A stretch of 64,000 nucleotides of DNA from Aedes albopictus (GCF_035046485.1 NC_085137.1:318724739-318788738); one strand, 5' to 3'; counted from the first letter of the stretch, positions 34,046-45,995 are shown. The notes: generated by a model from the sequence alone, not told the origin. Numbers and translations: made by a program.

Positions 34046-34059
34046 GGGCGGAGACGAAA

Positions 34060-34270
34060 ACTGCTAGTAAGCGCTGGATTGGAATCCGGCAGGTTATCGC
34101 TGCAGAGGCAGACGAAGCCTCAACATGGAAATTAACGAAATCAATAGGAATCTGAGCTGGGCCCAGGTCAAGGCTAAAGCGAGTAGCCGCCTAGGATGGG
34201 GATCTTTTACGTTGGCCCTACATATCCCCAGGGGTACTCAGAATTCATGAGTGAGTGATAATGAAAAATT
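34060..34270 (+). pseudogene. Non-LTR retrotransposon, C-terminal remnant (family H)
   Basis: ALDWNPAGYRCRGR and LSWAQVKAKASSR, the terminal block of the family also seen at 37870-38440. The 3' tail GAGTGAGTGATAATG resembles the GTAAGTAAGT tail of that copy. Confidence 0.68.
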
Positions 34271-34289
34271 TCAAAAGGTACAAATACAA

Positions 34290-35700
34290 AAAACATGTTA
34301 CCATATAAAAAATCGCACCTCCCGGCATTACACTTCCGCTACTTATTGACCCCCTTTATAATCGATGACGACTTCGACAAAGACCGCGATGACATCCTAC
34401 AATATTGTGCCCATCTACGGCGTCCCTTGGAAAGTGGAAAGCACTTTGAGAGCCCGCCAAGATGGAGACATTCTTACCATCATCGTCCCAGGATGATGGG
34501 TGAGAAAAAGCGTGCATACGCCCACCAGCCGACCAGCGGACCTGCGCCACGTCTGCGCATTTATCGTCGCATTTTATTTAATCACCGTGCCTGTGAATAA
34601 TGCACTTAATTCGAAGATATTTATTCATGCCATCGATACACAATATGCTCCTCACACACCAGCTGAGCCAAGAGAAACGAGAGCCAGTTAGCCGAGCAGA
34701 GTGCTTTCGATTATTTGCCTTCCGTCTTCCATTGCGTTGCATCTAGGGCCCAGGAGGAAGACTGCCACACGGTGGTGATGATGGGTTCCCCCCAATCAAT
34801 GGTGTCACTTGGCCAGACAGCAGTACCTAGTAGGTACACACTGGCACTGTAGTAATGCACAGACAGCATCATAGCTCCTCCGATCAGCAGTAGTAGGTCA
34901 ATGGGTTTCGTGAATTTCAAATGGTGTCAATGAAGGTGAGAATGGATGCAAACGGCGCGGCAGTGCTGGAACGCATTTGATCCTGATTGGTTCGGGCCTT
35001 GATTGACCCTCAATTGGTGCCCCGGTAGATTGGCACTGAGGCATTTTGATAATGGCCCACTTTTAGGTTGCCGGTGGCTTCGGCTTTAGCTGCGGGGGCG
35101 CTTGTCACGGTAATAATAGAGTTTTGACGCGTTACTGTTGATCTCATTTCGGAATCCGTTTCAAGGTTTGCAGTAGGATCGCGTTTCACGGCAACCAGGG
35201 CAATCGCATTCGCTAGGTGTCAGTCGCATCGCCAAATTCGTGCCAAAAAAAAAGTACGATCGCATTGACCAGCTCTCGACAATTACACGCACACCCACCA
35301 ATATCCAAAAAACGAGCTAACTGCGTGTCGGCTGTAGATCAGAGTTTGCTCTTTCCCATAAGTTCAAGGTCTAAGGAATAGCAACGTCTTTGGTAACACA
35401 GATCGGATGCAGCGGTTTTGATTGACAGCCGGACAGAAAGGTAACACTCCGATGGTAATTGGGTTCTTCATCATGACTCAACATGGACCGATCTCGGCCA
35501 CTCGGTGGCTTTATTGGATTACGCAATTGGTGCAGTTTTGGTAAGTACCATACGATGCGATATTTAAATTGCCTTCCCGCAGTTTAATTTTTATTGGACG
35601 ATTCATTCATCCGTCACCGCGAACTCACTGCTTGCGATGTTTGCGTTACCCAGAAGAAATTAGCCAGACCGGAGGATACTGCAAATAAAAGGTTTTTACA
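34290..35700. other. Unique-looking DNA
   Basis: About 1.4 kb with balanced composition and no inverted ends, TE protein motif or SINE head. Short frames (34295-34600 +, 34711-34920 -) lack recognisable domains. Of all parts of the window this is the likeliest single-copy host sequence. Whether it is intronic, regulatory or intergenic cannot be told from sequence alone. Confidence 0.45.
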
Positions 35701-35913
35701 ACTTTGAAAACACGTCTGTGCATTCACAATTCATAAAATAGGGAAGTTTAAAATATATGACAAACTAATACATAAATAACTAGATTAAAAAAAAATCCAG
35801 CAAGTTGCTTATTGTTTTGATCAATATATTTAACAAATGTTTTCATTTGGAATACTGTCCTGAAAAATTGAAAGTTGTTCCAATTTTGAATACTGACCAA
35901 AACCCTTCCAAAA

Positions 35914-36077
35914 TGAGCCCACAGCATAGGCCACATTTGTCCCAGACGTAACGCATCGCTACAACATAACCAGACGAAAAAGTTTACTTGCGCAGCATGC
36001 TCGCCTGGTACTCATGAAACTCTTGTTGTAGCGATACGTTACGTCTGGGGCAAATGTGGCCTATGCTGTGGGCTCAT
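35914..36077. mobile_element. 164-bp fold-back element
   Basis: ATGAGCCCACAGCATAGGCC at the left and its complement at the right. Arms of about 52 bp continue through GACGTAACGCATCGCTACAA. Confidence 0.88.
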
Positions 36078-36298
36078 ACGGACAAAAAAATGGAGCATAG
36101 TTAGTGAGTAACATAAACATAAACATAAACACAACATAAACGAAGCATTGTTCACAGACTCCCAGAAGAACGCGCAATATAGCGACCGAAACGTCGGATG
36201 AAAGCTTAAGAATCCGTTTTTGAGTTATTCCTCCAAAGACTGAACGCCATACCTCCCAACTGTATGCCATACCCTGACTGTATGCGATAATTGGCGGG

Positions 36299-36478
36299 GC
36301 ATCATGTTACTGTGTATCGTTCTCAAAGTCCTCTGCAAAGTGATCCTTAACCGGATACAGGAGAAGATTCACGCAACTCTCCGACGGCAGCTAGCAGGAT
36401 TCCGTGCCGGACGCTCCTTATCATTCTGGAGCAAATCAATAAATTCCAAGAGTCTCTCCACTTTGGAGTGAGACAAGG
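36299..36478 (+). pseudogene. Non-LTR RT fragment (family H)
   Basis: RGIMLLCIVLKVLCKVILNR and LRRQLAGFRAGRSLSF form the RT block before the first catalytic Asp. It is interrupted at 36479 by LTR-like sequence. The matching C-terminal part lies at 37870-38440. Confidence 0.75.
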
Positions 36479-37110
36479 TGTTACGTTTGTAATATAGTTG
36501 ATACGTTGTAAAGTAGATTTAAGAATTTTCTATGAATTGGAGAATGCAATTCATAGAAAATTCTTCGATTGTTGCATGGAGTGTGTTACGTTTGTAAATA
36601 GTTGTGGACATTTTGTCAGTTAATTTTCTGTTTTATACTGTGATTTGTTCATTTGCCCCTGAATTGTAATGTGCATTTGTAGCGCTCCAAATCAGGATGC
36701 CCCCTTAGGATTAGAAATTCCTAGACCAAAACAAGCTATGAATGCCGCAACAGATGCTGCGAACTAAAAGGCGAACTGCCAGAAAAAATACGATTACGGG
36801 ATTGACTGATGGACCAAGAACAAAAATGAAACCTCGTCATCCTGGGTTCGGACTTAGTTATCTATTTAGATAACTGGGCACAATTTATGTTATCTGTTGC
36901 ATGTTTGTGTTTTGTGCATTTGTAAGGTTCCATTTTATTTTTCGTATCCCATTAGTTCCAAAATGTGGGGCTCGATGCGGAAAATAAAATGCGCATTTAT
37001 AAGGTTCCAATGTTTCCGTTATATTGGCGCCCAACGTGGGCCTTGCGCATTTATAAGGTTCCAATGTACTATTTGTTACATTGGCGCCCAACGTGGGGCC
37101 CGTAAAGCTA
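36479..37110 (+). mobile_element. LTR-retrotransposon LTR end and triplicated primer-binding-site region
   Basis: TGTTACGTTTGTAA occurs at 36479 and 36584 (LTR-start-like). The region ends TTTGTTACA followed by TTGGCGCCCAACGTGGGG, a typical LTR-end/primer-binding-site junction of Ty3/gypsy-like elements (family knowledge). The segment GCATTTATAAGGTTCCAATG plus the PBS is present twice (about 36990 and 37046), with a more diverged third copy from about 36918. A hairpin (GAATTTTCTATGAATTG and complement) lies at 36522-36565. No gag or pol is present. Confidence 0.65.
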
Positions 37111-37593
37111 TGTCCACAGGCAAAGCCTGTCAACGATGAGCACTATGCTCCAGAAATCCGTGCCTAGCGGGAAAACGGCAGTCAGGTCAGGTGTGATGAG
37201 CAAAAACTTCTATATGACTACCTCTCCACCTCGACAGTTTAATCAGCTATGTAAGCAGCCTTGTTGCAGACTACGACCTTCATCACGAAGAGAAGAACAC
37301 ACGCATTGCGGTCACAAAAGTCAGAAAACATCATTGCGGTCATCGCACGCTTCCGTCGCGCCAGGAAGTAGACCGCTCGCCGTTCGCGAAACGGGAGAAA
37401 TCGCGCCTTGCAGTTCTGGAAACGGGATGCAGGGAGCTTGCCAATGTTCCAGATAGTGTCTTGGGTAGGAGGAACGGAGACCCGGGGTCGACGACCAACA
37501 ATCGGTTCGGCGCGGAGTTGATGTTTACGGCCACTACCAGGCGCAGCGAGGTATCATCTGGAGATGTTGGGAGTAGTGGAGCACAACGACAAA
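37111..37593 (+). other. Possible leader/gag-region debris
   Basis: Open in + for 106 codons from 37136, following the PBS-like segment. GC-rich, with no recognised Gag motif. Probably internal sequence of the LTR element. Confidence 0.35.
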
Positions 37594-37851
37594 CAGAAGC
37601 CTACGGAAGGCACGGGAGATTGGGACCCTGAAAGCTTATAGTGAGTAGGGAGGCTTCAAACACCAGCATGCGAAGCGGCAAGGAGACGTAGCAGAAGCCT
37701 GCAGAGGGCACGGGAGATTGGGACCCCGAAAACCGATGGCGAGTAGGGAGGCTCCAAAGACCAGCATGCGAAGCGGCAAGGAGATGGAGCAGAAGCCTGC
37801 AGAAGGCGCGGGAGATTGGAACCCTGAAAACCAGTGGCAGAGTAGGGAGGC
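37594..37851 (+). repeat. 98-bp tandem array, about 2.6 copies
   Basis: CAGAAGCC starts at 37594, 37692 and 37790, an exact 98-bp period. Units share GGCACGGGAGATTGGGACCC and CACCAGCATGCGAAGCGGCA-like blocks. A 98-bp unit is not a multiple of three, so frames through it are incidental. Confidence 0.92.
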
Positions 37852-37869
37852 AACATGTATACAATCCGA

Positions 37870-38460
37870 ATTTTTAACTCAAACGTGTGCTGCTATACGC
37901 CAGTGAAACCTGGTGTGTATCAGTGGAGAGCACTCAACGGCTGCAGGTCTTCATCAATAGATGCCTGCAGTATATAATTTGTACATGGTGGCCTCACAAT
38001 TGGATCTCCAACGTGGAGCTCTATCGTCGATGTCATCAAAAGCCGATAGCGACAGAAATTCAGGAGCGAAAGTGGAGGTTGGTCGGCCACACTCTACGCA
38101 GCAAGCGTTAGACTGGAACCCAGCAGGACATCACAGCAGAGGCAGGCCCCATAGGCGAAACTACTGGGGGTGCCGGGGGTGCCAGGCATCCCCTAGAATT
38201 ACAGTGCATTTCTGTGAGATATAGGGCGAAGAATGATGAATGGATGAACTAATGAATATTTGTTTGAGGTGCACCCCCTGGCAAAAATCCGTAGTTTCGC
38301 CCATGGCAGGCCCAGAGGCTCATGGCGGCGCAGCCTCTACAACGAATCCAAGCAAGTCGACAGAAATTTGACCTGGCCACAGGTCAAGGCGATGGCTGGC
38401 AATCGCCCAAGATGGAAATCTTTCAGTTCGGCTGACTGAGAGTAAGTAAGTACCTAAGTA
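37870..38460 (+). pseudogene. Non-LTR retrotransposon, C-terminal region and tail (family H)
   Basis: LLYASETWCVSVESTQRLQ, IICTWWPHNWISNVELYRR, PIATEIQERKWRLVGHTLR and LDWNPAGHHSRGRP appear in order: the post-RT region of non-LTR reverse transcriptases. A second stretch (38300-38440) holds WRRSLYNESKQ, DRNLTWPQVKAMAGNRPRWK and a stop, then a GTAAGTAAGT-rich tail. About 120 bp of foreign sequence separates them. The clade is not certain (RTE-like group possible). Confidence 0.75.
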
Positions 38461-38754
38461 AGTAAGTAAATATTGTCGAAAAATGGGAGGAGAGTCGAAC
38501 TCCAGCCAGCCCTGTCGTCGTAAAATTCGAGCTTCTTAGTCGTTTGATGGTGGGGTGGGCGCTGCTACACAACACAGTTGATAAGGGCGCCAGCGATTGC
38601 AAATCCGATAGAAATGTTGCTAAACACAATAATTACTATTTTAAGTGTATAGTATGCTGACAGGAAATATATAAAGCGATACAATATCTTAACAATATAG
38701 CAATTATTAAATTTTTTTTTTGATAATAATATTGGGTATAGGGCGGAAGTGGTA

Positions 38755-39160
38755 TACCTCGGTCGAACAATATACGAAGGCGCATCATCAGTGGAAGTCG
38801 TTCCTACGAATGTCTTTGGAAGAAACTGCGTTCAACAAATATGCACCAAATGTACCATAAACGGTGCTAATAATATTAGTGGAGCTATACAGGCATGAGA
38901 CTTGGACCATGCTCGAGGACGAGGAGGTCCTGCAACCACTTGGGATCTTTGCGCAACAAGTGCTAAGGACGATCTTTGGCGGCATGCAGGAGAACGGTGT
39001 GTGGCGGCGAAAGATGAACCACGAGCTCGTTGCACTCTGAGAATGCCGAAAAAGCACGGCGAAATTAGTGTGCGCTACTGATTCGCTTGGTTCAAAAATC
39101 CTTGGAATACCGAGAGTACGATGGGCGGCTAGGGTGCTGACGGTGGATAGCTGCAACTGG
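38755..39160 (+). pseudogene. RTE-type LINE, C-terminal fragment
   Basis: Frame-shifting match to the end of the 26220-28865 copy: RRRISSGSRSY, YRHETWTMLEDEEV, LRTIFGGMQENGVWRRKMNH, then decay. Sense is +. Confidence 0.82.
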
Positions 39161-40353
39161 GACATATGGTATTATGGCGGCAAATTATATAGATTTGAGT
39201 ATGAGCGCCCTCGCAAATAAGAAAAACAACTTGGGGAACTTACGTATTTTCGGCAGTTTTATTTTCTTCGTCTTAGGGTTTTTTGAAACCTGTTGAACTC
39301 AATGATGACCTCGAATCCTTCCAAACCAAGCTGAGTTACATGCCCAAATTTCAGGCAATCTGACCGACAAATACGCCCCATGACGAAGAGAACAAACTTG
39401 CTAATAAAACTCTTCGTCACCTTATGTACAGACTGTTTAAGAAATTATAAATATTTTTTGTTTATTGAATAAAATAAACTGTTTTGGTGATTTTCGCCAA
39501 ATTCTTCCAGAATGCAACAAATTGTGCTCCTATTTTTTTATGTCCTTCCAATTGACATGATATGTTGAAGAACAGTCGATTTCTCCAACAATGAACTTCT
39601 TTCGCCCAATTTGCATTGGTACAAAGGTGTTTTTGTAATGATTTCAACATAATGTATCACAAAATACCAGTAATTGTCTTACTTTTTTTTATATTCGCTT
39701 TCATAATAAGTTGTCTAGGAAATGCGTTCATCCTGGAAAAAATCGATAAAGACGTTTGCACAACATTTTTTTCTGACATAAAATTTCTTATTTTTTAAGG
39801 TCTAAGAGGGAACATCAGAACTACCATACAGTTTTTTATCTTTTCTGAACGCATTCAGTTTGAACTATTTTATTGTTTTAGCTCATTCGACCCTTCCGAT
39901 GACAAAGCTTGTCATATCATAAAAACAAATGCAATAAGCAGTAATTAAGACATTCGTTTGCTTAACGTTCGTTGCTACCCGTGTTGTTGAGAAATTTCAA
40001 ATAAAATTGTTTTCATTAAGAAGATTTGTAATGATGGTTCTTGATCAAATATTCCAGTGAAAATTTCTTTTACCAATCTATAAATATCTTTCTTATCGAT
40101 ACAGTAACTTTCATTGTGTTTGGAAGTTGAATATTTTTTTTACGCGTTTTTTTTTTCTTTCCCATTATGCTACATTTTTGACTAGTTTGTGCAACTTCAC
40201 ATTTTAATCATATAATTTACAGAGCTCTATTTTTTACTTGTACAACAACATCAACAAAGTTGGTATTATTTGCTTCGTTAAAATGTTTACTATAATAAGA
40301 GCTAACTTTTTTGATTATTAAGCTCACATTGAAATGACAGTCTATCGTTTGTG
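39161..40353. other. No recognised feature
   Basis: AT-rich; only chance frames. CATGACGAAGAG recurs weakly near 39380. Confidence 0.5.
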
Positions 40354-40355
40354 TA

Positions 40356-41208
40356 CCCAGGTAACCAATAAGCAGTTCGAATGGCATTAATTTGGCACTA
40401 TATGCGCCATTACAGCAGGTCATTTAATGCTAATTTGCACTATATGCGCCATAAGTGCTACTTAAATGCAGGTTTTGGCCCAATATACGGCTGATTAAAT
40501 GCTTAAATTTCCTATCCCCCAGATTGTCAAAATAAAAACAAAATATTTTCCCTGCCCATTTTACGGTTTGCCTTTCTCTTCTATTTTTATCCTCACTCTC
40601 CTCTCTCGTGTGCAACTTTTGAGGCTTGGGGCACGTTTTGGAATGCTGTTGTTGCTTTTTTTGCTGGTTTCGACGAAATTGGGATTTGATCCCTTGATAC
40701 TCGGGTTGACGATGGTGCTGAACTACGCTACGATGTAAGCTATAGATAATTAGATAATGTGCGTTGGTTTTTTGATCAATTTAAAGCTTGAATATTACAC
40801 CGGCAGCTGCTTCGTCAGATATTGGAGCATTGGAAAGTAGCTAAAATTATGGAAAATATTTGCCAAAGCATGTTTTTTTAGTTGCTACTCTATAAATGAC
40901 AACAAGCGAATGATAATGGCATATACAGCCGGGGCACGTAAATTAAAAAGTGGAAATGTGTTGTGGGTTTAGCATCACTCATCTCACGTAGCAGTTTTAT
41001 GGCACTAATGTAGCAGTTATGCTGCTTGTTGACCAAAACATTCCGTGCATCTGAAATGCTACATAACCGCTGTCAGATTTTCAGTAGCATTTCAATGTCT
41101 AATATAGGGTAGTTTAGCAGTCGAACTGCTATGATACGGCAGTAAGCAGCTCAAATGCAGATATAAAACAGAAATACGGCTTATTCAAATGCTTATCGGT
41201 TACCTGGG
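40356..41208. mobile_element. 853-bp TIR element with TA target sites
   Basis: CCCAGGTAACCAATAAGCA at the left and the complement CCCAGGTAACCGATAAGCA at the right. TA at 40354-40355 and 41209-41210. The GCACTATATGCGCCAT box is repeated twice in the left arm, and GCAGTTATGCTGC-like boxes recur in the right arm. No transposase. Confidence 0.85.
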
Positions 41209-41210
41209 TA

Positions 41211-42130
41211 TTTATAATTTCTGAAACAGCTTTTGAGAAAATCGCCTTAGTGATTTTGAAAATTTTAGTGCTCAGAAAAGGCGGCAAAAGAGGATTTTTT
41301 TCGTATTTTCAATAAAATGCAGAGGGGCACCTACTATATGGAACTTGGGTAATATGACGGGTTAACCCCCAAAACCACTCCCTTGCGTAAAAGTTCGCTG
41401 CCCTGGTTTAGGTATGTAAGAAAAAAATGTTTTTTTATTGTTTTGCTCTCAAATAGTTGTATGAACTTTTGTGAAATTGGATTTTTTTTCTTGCGCTCTG
41501 TCTAATATTGGAGAATTGCCTATGTGATTTTAGATGATTTACGTCCTTTCAAATATCAGCAAAATTAACTTTGTCAATATTGCATTTTTTACACTTATAG
41601 ACGCGTAAAAAAGTCTCATTTATGATATTAAAATGTACTCTGAATCACCTGTATGGTTTTACACTTTTATATCTGTAAAAACTACTGTGATATCAAATAT
41701 TTTTCATCCACTCTCCCAAATATAAAAAAAATCACTTTATGTGGTTTTTCATGTGTAAAATTGCCTTTAGTAATAATCAAAGCTTTAGCGCTCCAGAGAA
41801 GGTGTGAAGAAACTCTTTTACGGAATTGGGAATTTGGAATTTTTCTTCCATTTTTAAGTATATAAGTATCATTTCATTGATTTTTTCGATATTGTTGCGC
41901 TTACAAAAAAAAACTTCCTTCATGATATTTAAAATTTTGTTTATGCTCCAATACCTTGTCGTGAAAGAAAAAAGGAGCTTTAATATTTTGGAAGGCGATA
42001 GAGTCTATTATACTGTCATTAGTGACAGCTCATGTGATTTTTTTACGAAATTGTGTACGGCTGAAGATATAAGAAAAGTTACCTGTGCCATTTTTTTCGA
42101 AATGTTGTCCTTCCGCATTGATTCCTTCAA
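41211..42130. other. No recognised feature
   Basis: AT-rich, low-complexity stretches; chance frames only. Confidence 0.5.
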
Positions 42131-43780
42131 AAAATCTTAGTTTTCTTTAGAATTTTCTCCAAAGTTATCTGCAGGCTACCAGAAATAAATCTTCCCCGGA
42201 GTCCTTCCGATATTACTCCGTGGATTTCTATAAAAATCCACCAAGAATTGCATTCGGAAAACCTTTCAAAGATTTCTTTTGAAAGTACTTTAGATCATCT
42301 TCCTTTTATCGCTTCAGAATTTCCCTTAGAAATTCCTTCGGAGTTGTCGTTAGAGGATCCTCTAGAAATTTCCCAAAAACTCCTCTAGAAAAGCTTCCCA
42401 TGGTTTTCCTTGAAAAATCCTCCATAGATTTTACCAGGAATCTGTACGATAAGAGATTCCTGCAGGAGTTCATACAGAGATTCCTTCAGGATTCCCTCCA
42501 GATATTGCATTACCTCAGACTTTTCTTTAAGGCATTTTCTTTAAGGATAAATAAAGCAAATAAATATTTGCTAGGAATTTAAACAGAAATTCCTTTATAA
42601 ATAGCTCAAGAGTTTTTTTCTAGGGATATTTGCAGATGCTTCACAACGCAGTTTCTTCAGGTATTTGATTTTTTTTTGAAACTCGCTCACAGATTTCTTC
42701 AGGAATACAGTGGTTTTTCGGTTTTATCACGGTCAAAAAAAATTTACCTTGATAAAAACGAAACCGTGAATTTAGCGAAACGAGACATAAATGCATTTTT
42801 TTTTATCCAAAATCGTTTAGCTGCAAAATATATAAGTCGTAGCTTATACTTTTTAACTATTTTGGTGGACTGGACAATGCTGTATTGATTTTACATTGAT
42901 TTCGGAATGTTTTAAAACAAGTGTGATAAAAACGAAATGAAAATCGTGATATAATCGAACAGAAAACCGTGAATTTGGGCGAGTAGTGATTAAAACGTTT
43001 AGTGATAAAACCGAAACGACACTGTACTTTCAGGAAATTCTCCAACAATTTCAATAAATGATTTCTCCAGGAATTTTCCTATAAATATAATTAAGAATTT
43101 ACCTAGGATTTCTTCAAATGCTCTTCCGGAGAATGATTCAAAAGCATTTGTTATGGTTTCTGCAGGGGTTCAACTGAAGATTTCTTCACTACTCTTGCCC
43201 CGAGTGTGGAGTTTCGCTGAAGTGTACTAATACGTACTGACACTTCAGAGGAGAGTTCACGGAACTGCTCAGAATAACTTTCAGAAATTTCTGCTGGCTT
43301 TCCTTTTGAAATTCCTTTGGAAAGATATTTTTGTCTCCAGAGACTTCTTCAGAATTTCAGAGATTTCTTCAGCAATTTCAGCAAGAGATTGTTTCAAAAG
43401 TTCTTCCAAAAAGTACTTCAGAAGTTCTTCTAAAAACTTCTTTACAAATCCTTAAGGGATTGCTTCAGAAATTCTTCCCAGGGTTTCTCCAAGATATCCT
43501 CAGTGATTTCTGCAAAAAAATACTTAAAATGATTTTTTTTTTCTAGAAATTGCTCTAGTGGTTCTATAAGAAAAATTTTCTGGGACGTTTTTAGAGATCC
43601 CTTGAGAATTTATTCAGACATTCCTCCAGTGATTATTCAGAAGTTCTTCCAGAAACATCACAAGAATTGCTGAAGAATTATTTGAAAATCAAGGAATTTT
43701 TAAGCAGTCATTGTAGAATTGTCTCTAGAAATCCCATAAAAACTCCTGAAGATACCTTCTGAAATCCCTAAGAGATATTT
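42131..43780. repeat. Degenerate CT-type repeat region (TTCTTCAGAAATTCC-like)
   Basis: Continuous weak repetition of TTCCTCCAG, TTTCTTCAGAAA, CTTCCAGAAA and GATTTCTCCAG-like words on +. The chance open frames here (for example 43331-43546) are a product of this composition. A MITE (42708-43024) is nested in it. The mirrored words dominate after about 43785. Confidence 0.7.
42708..43024. mobile_element. MITE with CAGTG ends and TA target sites
   Basis: CAGTGGTTTTTCGGTTTTAT and complement CAGTGTCGTTTCGGTTTTAT. TA at 42706-42707 and 43025-43026. ACCGTGAATTT occurs twice internally. Ends of this type are typical of mariner/pogo-like non-autonomous elements. Confidence 0.85.
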
Positions 43781-44159
43781 TTTAAATATTTTGGAGGAAT
43801 TTCTGGACAAAAAATTCATGCAGCTATTTCTTAAGCTAATCTAGAAGAATATCGGAAGAAACAGGATACCCCTTTTATTTTCTGAGAAAAAAAAATCAAT
43901 GGAAATTTATGAAAGAAATCAGCAAGGAAAAATGCTTGAGAAACCTCAGGAAGGGTTTCTGAAAAAATCCGCAGGGAAATGCTGCAGGAATCTCTCTTAA
44001 AATAACTGCGGACATCGTAGGAAAATACAATTCAATAAATTTTTGAAGAATCCTTGGATTTCTGGATTTTCTGGAGGAATTCTGTAGATACCTCTGAAGG
44101 AGTTCTCAGAACAGATTCATATACATTTTCTTAACGAATTTTATACAAAAATACCTAAA

Positions 44160-44383
44160 CTAGGGTCTGGGATCATTTGAGCAGGGATACCTATTTTGAG
44201 TACTTGCTGCTATAACTCAGTCAACTTTGAACCGATTGACTTGAATTTTGGAACATAGCTAGATACTGTAAGTGTCTGATCGTGTTCCAAAAATCAAGAA
44301 AACCGGTTTAAAATTGGCTGAGTTATAGCAGCAAGTGCTCAAAATACGTCCCCCTGCCCAAATGGTCCTAGACTATACCTCCT
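44160..44383. mobile_element. Fold-back MITE, about 224 bp
   Basis: TAGGGTCTGGGATCATTTGA against the complement TAGTCTAGGACCATTTGG. TACTTGCTGCTATAACTCAG is mirrored by CTGAGTTATAGCAGCAAGTG. Confidence 0.82.
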
Positions 44384-44524
44384 GGAGCAATTTTCTAAAG
44401 AAATCCTGCAGAAACATTTTTAAAATTCTTGAGGAATTCTTAGAGAACCGCTGAAGGCATCAATAAAATGAATTTGGACTCTTTGGAAAAATACCTGGAA
44501 GAACTGGAGAATCCTCTGCATGTA

Positions 44525-45557
44525 CAGGGGATAGACAAAATGATCGGGACAGGCAAATTTTGAGCTTTTAAAAAAATGTTCAAGTAGCTGTTACTTTTCG
44601 AAAAGTGCATAAAATATTCTCAAATTTTTACTGTCAATAGATCAACTAGCTGTGGTCAAAATTTGGAAAAGATCGGACTATTCTTCACGAAGTTATAAAG
44701 ATTCTAGAAAAAGGTATAATTATTCGATAGCTAACTTTGAGCTGTTATATCTCCGGAATCAATGAACCAAATGCAATGAAGTTTTGACCATTTATGACTT
44801 ATATGATGAGCTTTGAAAAACGTTTTACTATACTTGAAAGTTTTAATAAGAGAAAAAGTTATAGCGATTTAATTTATTTTATGTTTTTTTAGTAAATTGG
44901 TCTATTTTTAATATGCATTCCATTACTTTTTTTTCAATTTATTGCCGGCTATGTTGGGGAACGTCCATAAATTACGTCACGCAAAAATAGCCCATTTTCA
45001 ACCCCCCCTCCCCCCTATGTCACACTTTTTGTATGAGACCTCTGAAAGTTTTGTATGGGTCGTCACACTTTGCTGAACCCCCCCTCCCCCCTAAAAGCGT
45101 GACGTAATTTATGGACGTTCCCTTGTTAGATTTCTTCAAAACATATTTATATCCGAGTCAATTAAAGGGAATTTAAATGAACTATAATTAGTACCTTCAA
45201 TTTTGAAACGATATTGAAGTTTTGAATAATTTGGTGTTATATTAGTAAAATAATCTAATCGTTTTAATTTTCATCCGTGTTAAAAAATTTAAGTTAATTT
45301 CATTGCATTCGGTTCAATGATTCCGGAGATATAACAGCTCAAAGTTAGCTATCGGATAATTATCACCTTTTTTAGAATATTTATTACTTCATGCAGAATA
45401 GTCCAATCCAAATTTTGACCACTGATACACAGCTAGTTAATCAACTTACAGTAAAAACTTGAGAACATTTGATGCACTTTTCGAAAAGTTACAGCCACTT
45501 GAACATTTTTTGAAAAGTGAAAATTTTGCCTGTCCCGATCATTTTGTCTATCCCCTG
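44525..45557. mobile_element. 1.03-kb fold-back element with TA target sites
   Basis: CAGGGGATAGACAAAATGAT and its complement at the right. TA at 44523-44524 and 45558-45559. Long arms pair through CTTTTCGAAAAGTGCAT and AACTTTGAGCTGTTATATCT. A second MITE (44957-45122) sits near its centre. No transposase frame. Confidence 0.9.
44957..45122. mobile_element. Short MITE with C-rich tracts, copy 3 (nested)
   Basis: GGGAACGTCCATAAATTACG and its complement, TTG on both sides (44954-44956, 45123-45125). CCCCCCCTCCCCCC occurs in each half. Same design as 8318-8483 and 16242-16413. Confidence 0.9.
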
Positions 45558-45995
45558 TATTTATAGAAAAAATTTATGATAAATTCCATAAAATGCTGAA
45601 TTCTGAAGTTTTTTTCTGCAGGAATTGTTGATAGAATCTTTGAAAAAAAAACCCTGAAGAAAGGTCTGCATAAATCCAAAGCAATCCCTAGAGGGACACC
45701 TGCGTAAACCCTTGGGTGAACTTGCAGAGGAAACTCTTGGAAATTTTCTAGAAGAATTTCCACGCAAATGCCCGTGAAAATCTCTGAATATATGGAGTAA
45801 TACCTGATGCAACCTACCTATAAAAAAATGTGATAATTTCTGATAAAGTGCCTGAAAACAAACTGAATTTCTAAAAGAAACCCCTAGATGAATTTCTCAA
45901 ACAATGTGTGAATCTTTGTGAACAAAATCCTTCCAAAATTGCGGCAATGAATTTCTATTGAAATTTCTAAAAGAGTTTTCAGGAAGCATTCCTTC

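Larger units (their letters stand above)
43781..45995. repeat. Degenerate repeat region, inverted half (GGAAGAAAT-like)
   Basis: The same word family as 42131-43780 but reverse complemented (TCTGGAGGAATT, GGAAGAAAC, CTGCAGGAATC, AATTTCTAGAAG). Interrupted by MITEs at 44160-44383 and 44525-45557. It runs up to the truncated LOA element at 45996. Confidence 0.65.

Noticed and set aside
37136..37456. 106-codon + frame as a host gene
   Set aside because: Lies downstream of an LTR/PBS junction with no recognised domain; likely LTR-element leader or gag debris.
37594..37851. 98-bp tandem repeats as a CRISPR-like array
   Set aside because: The repeats are contiguous, without unique spacers, in a eukaryotic TE context.
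43331..43546. 71-codon frame with Phe/Leu/Gln-rich peptide
   Set aside because: A product of the degenerate TTCTTCAG repeat composition; no start context or domain.
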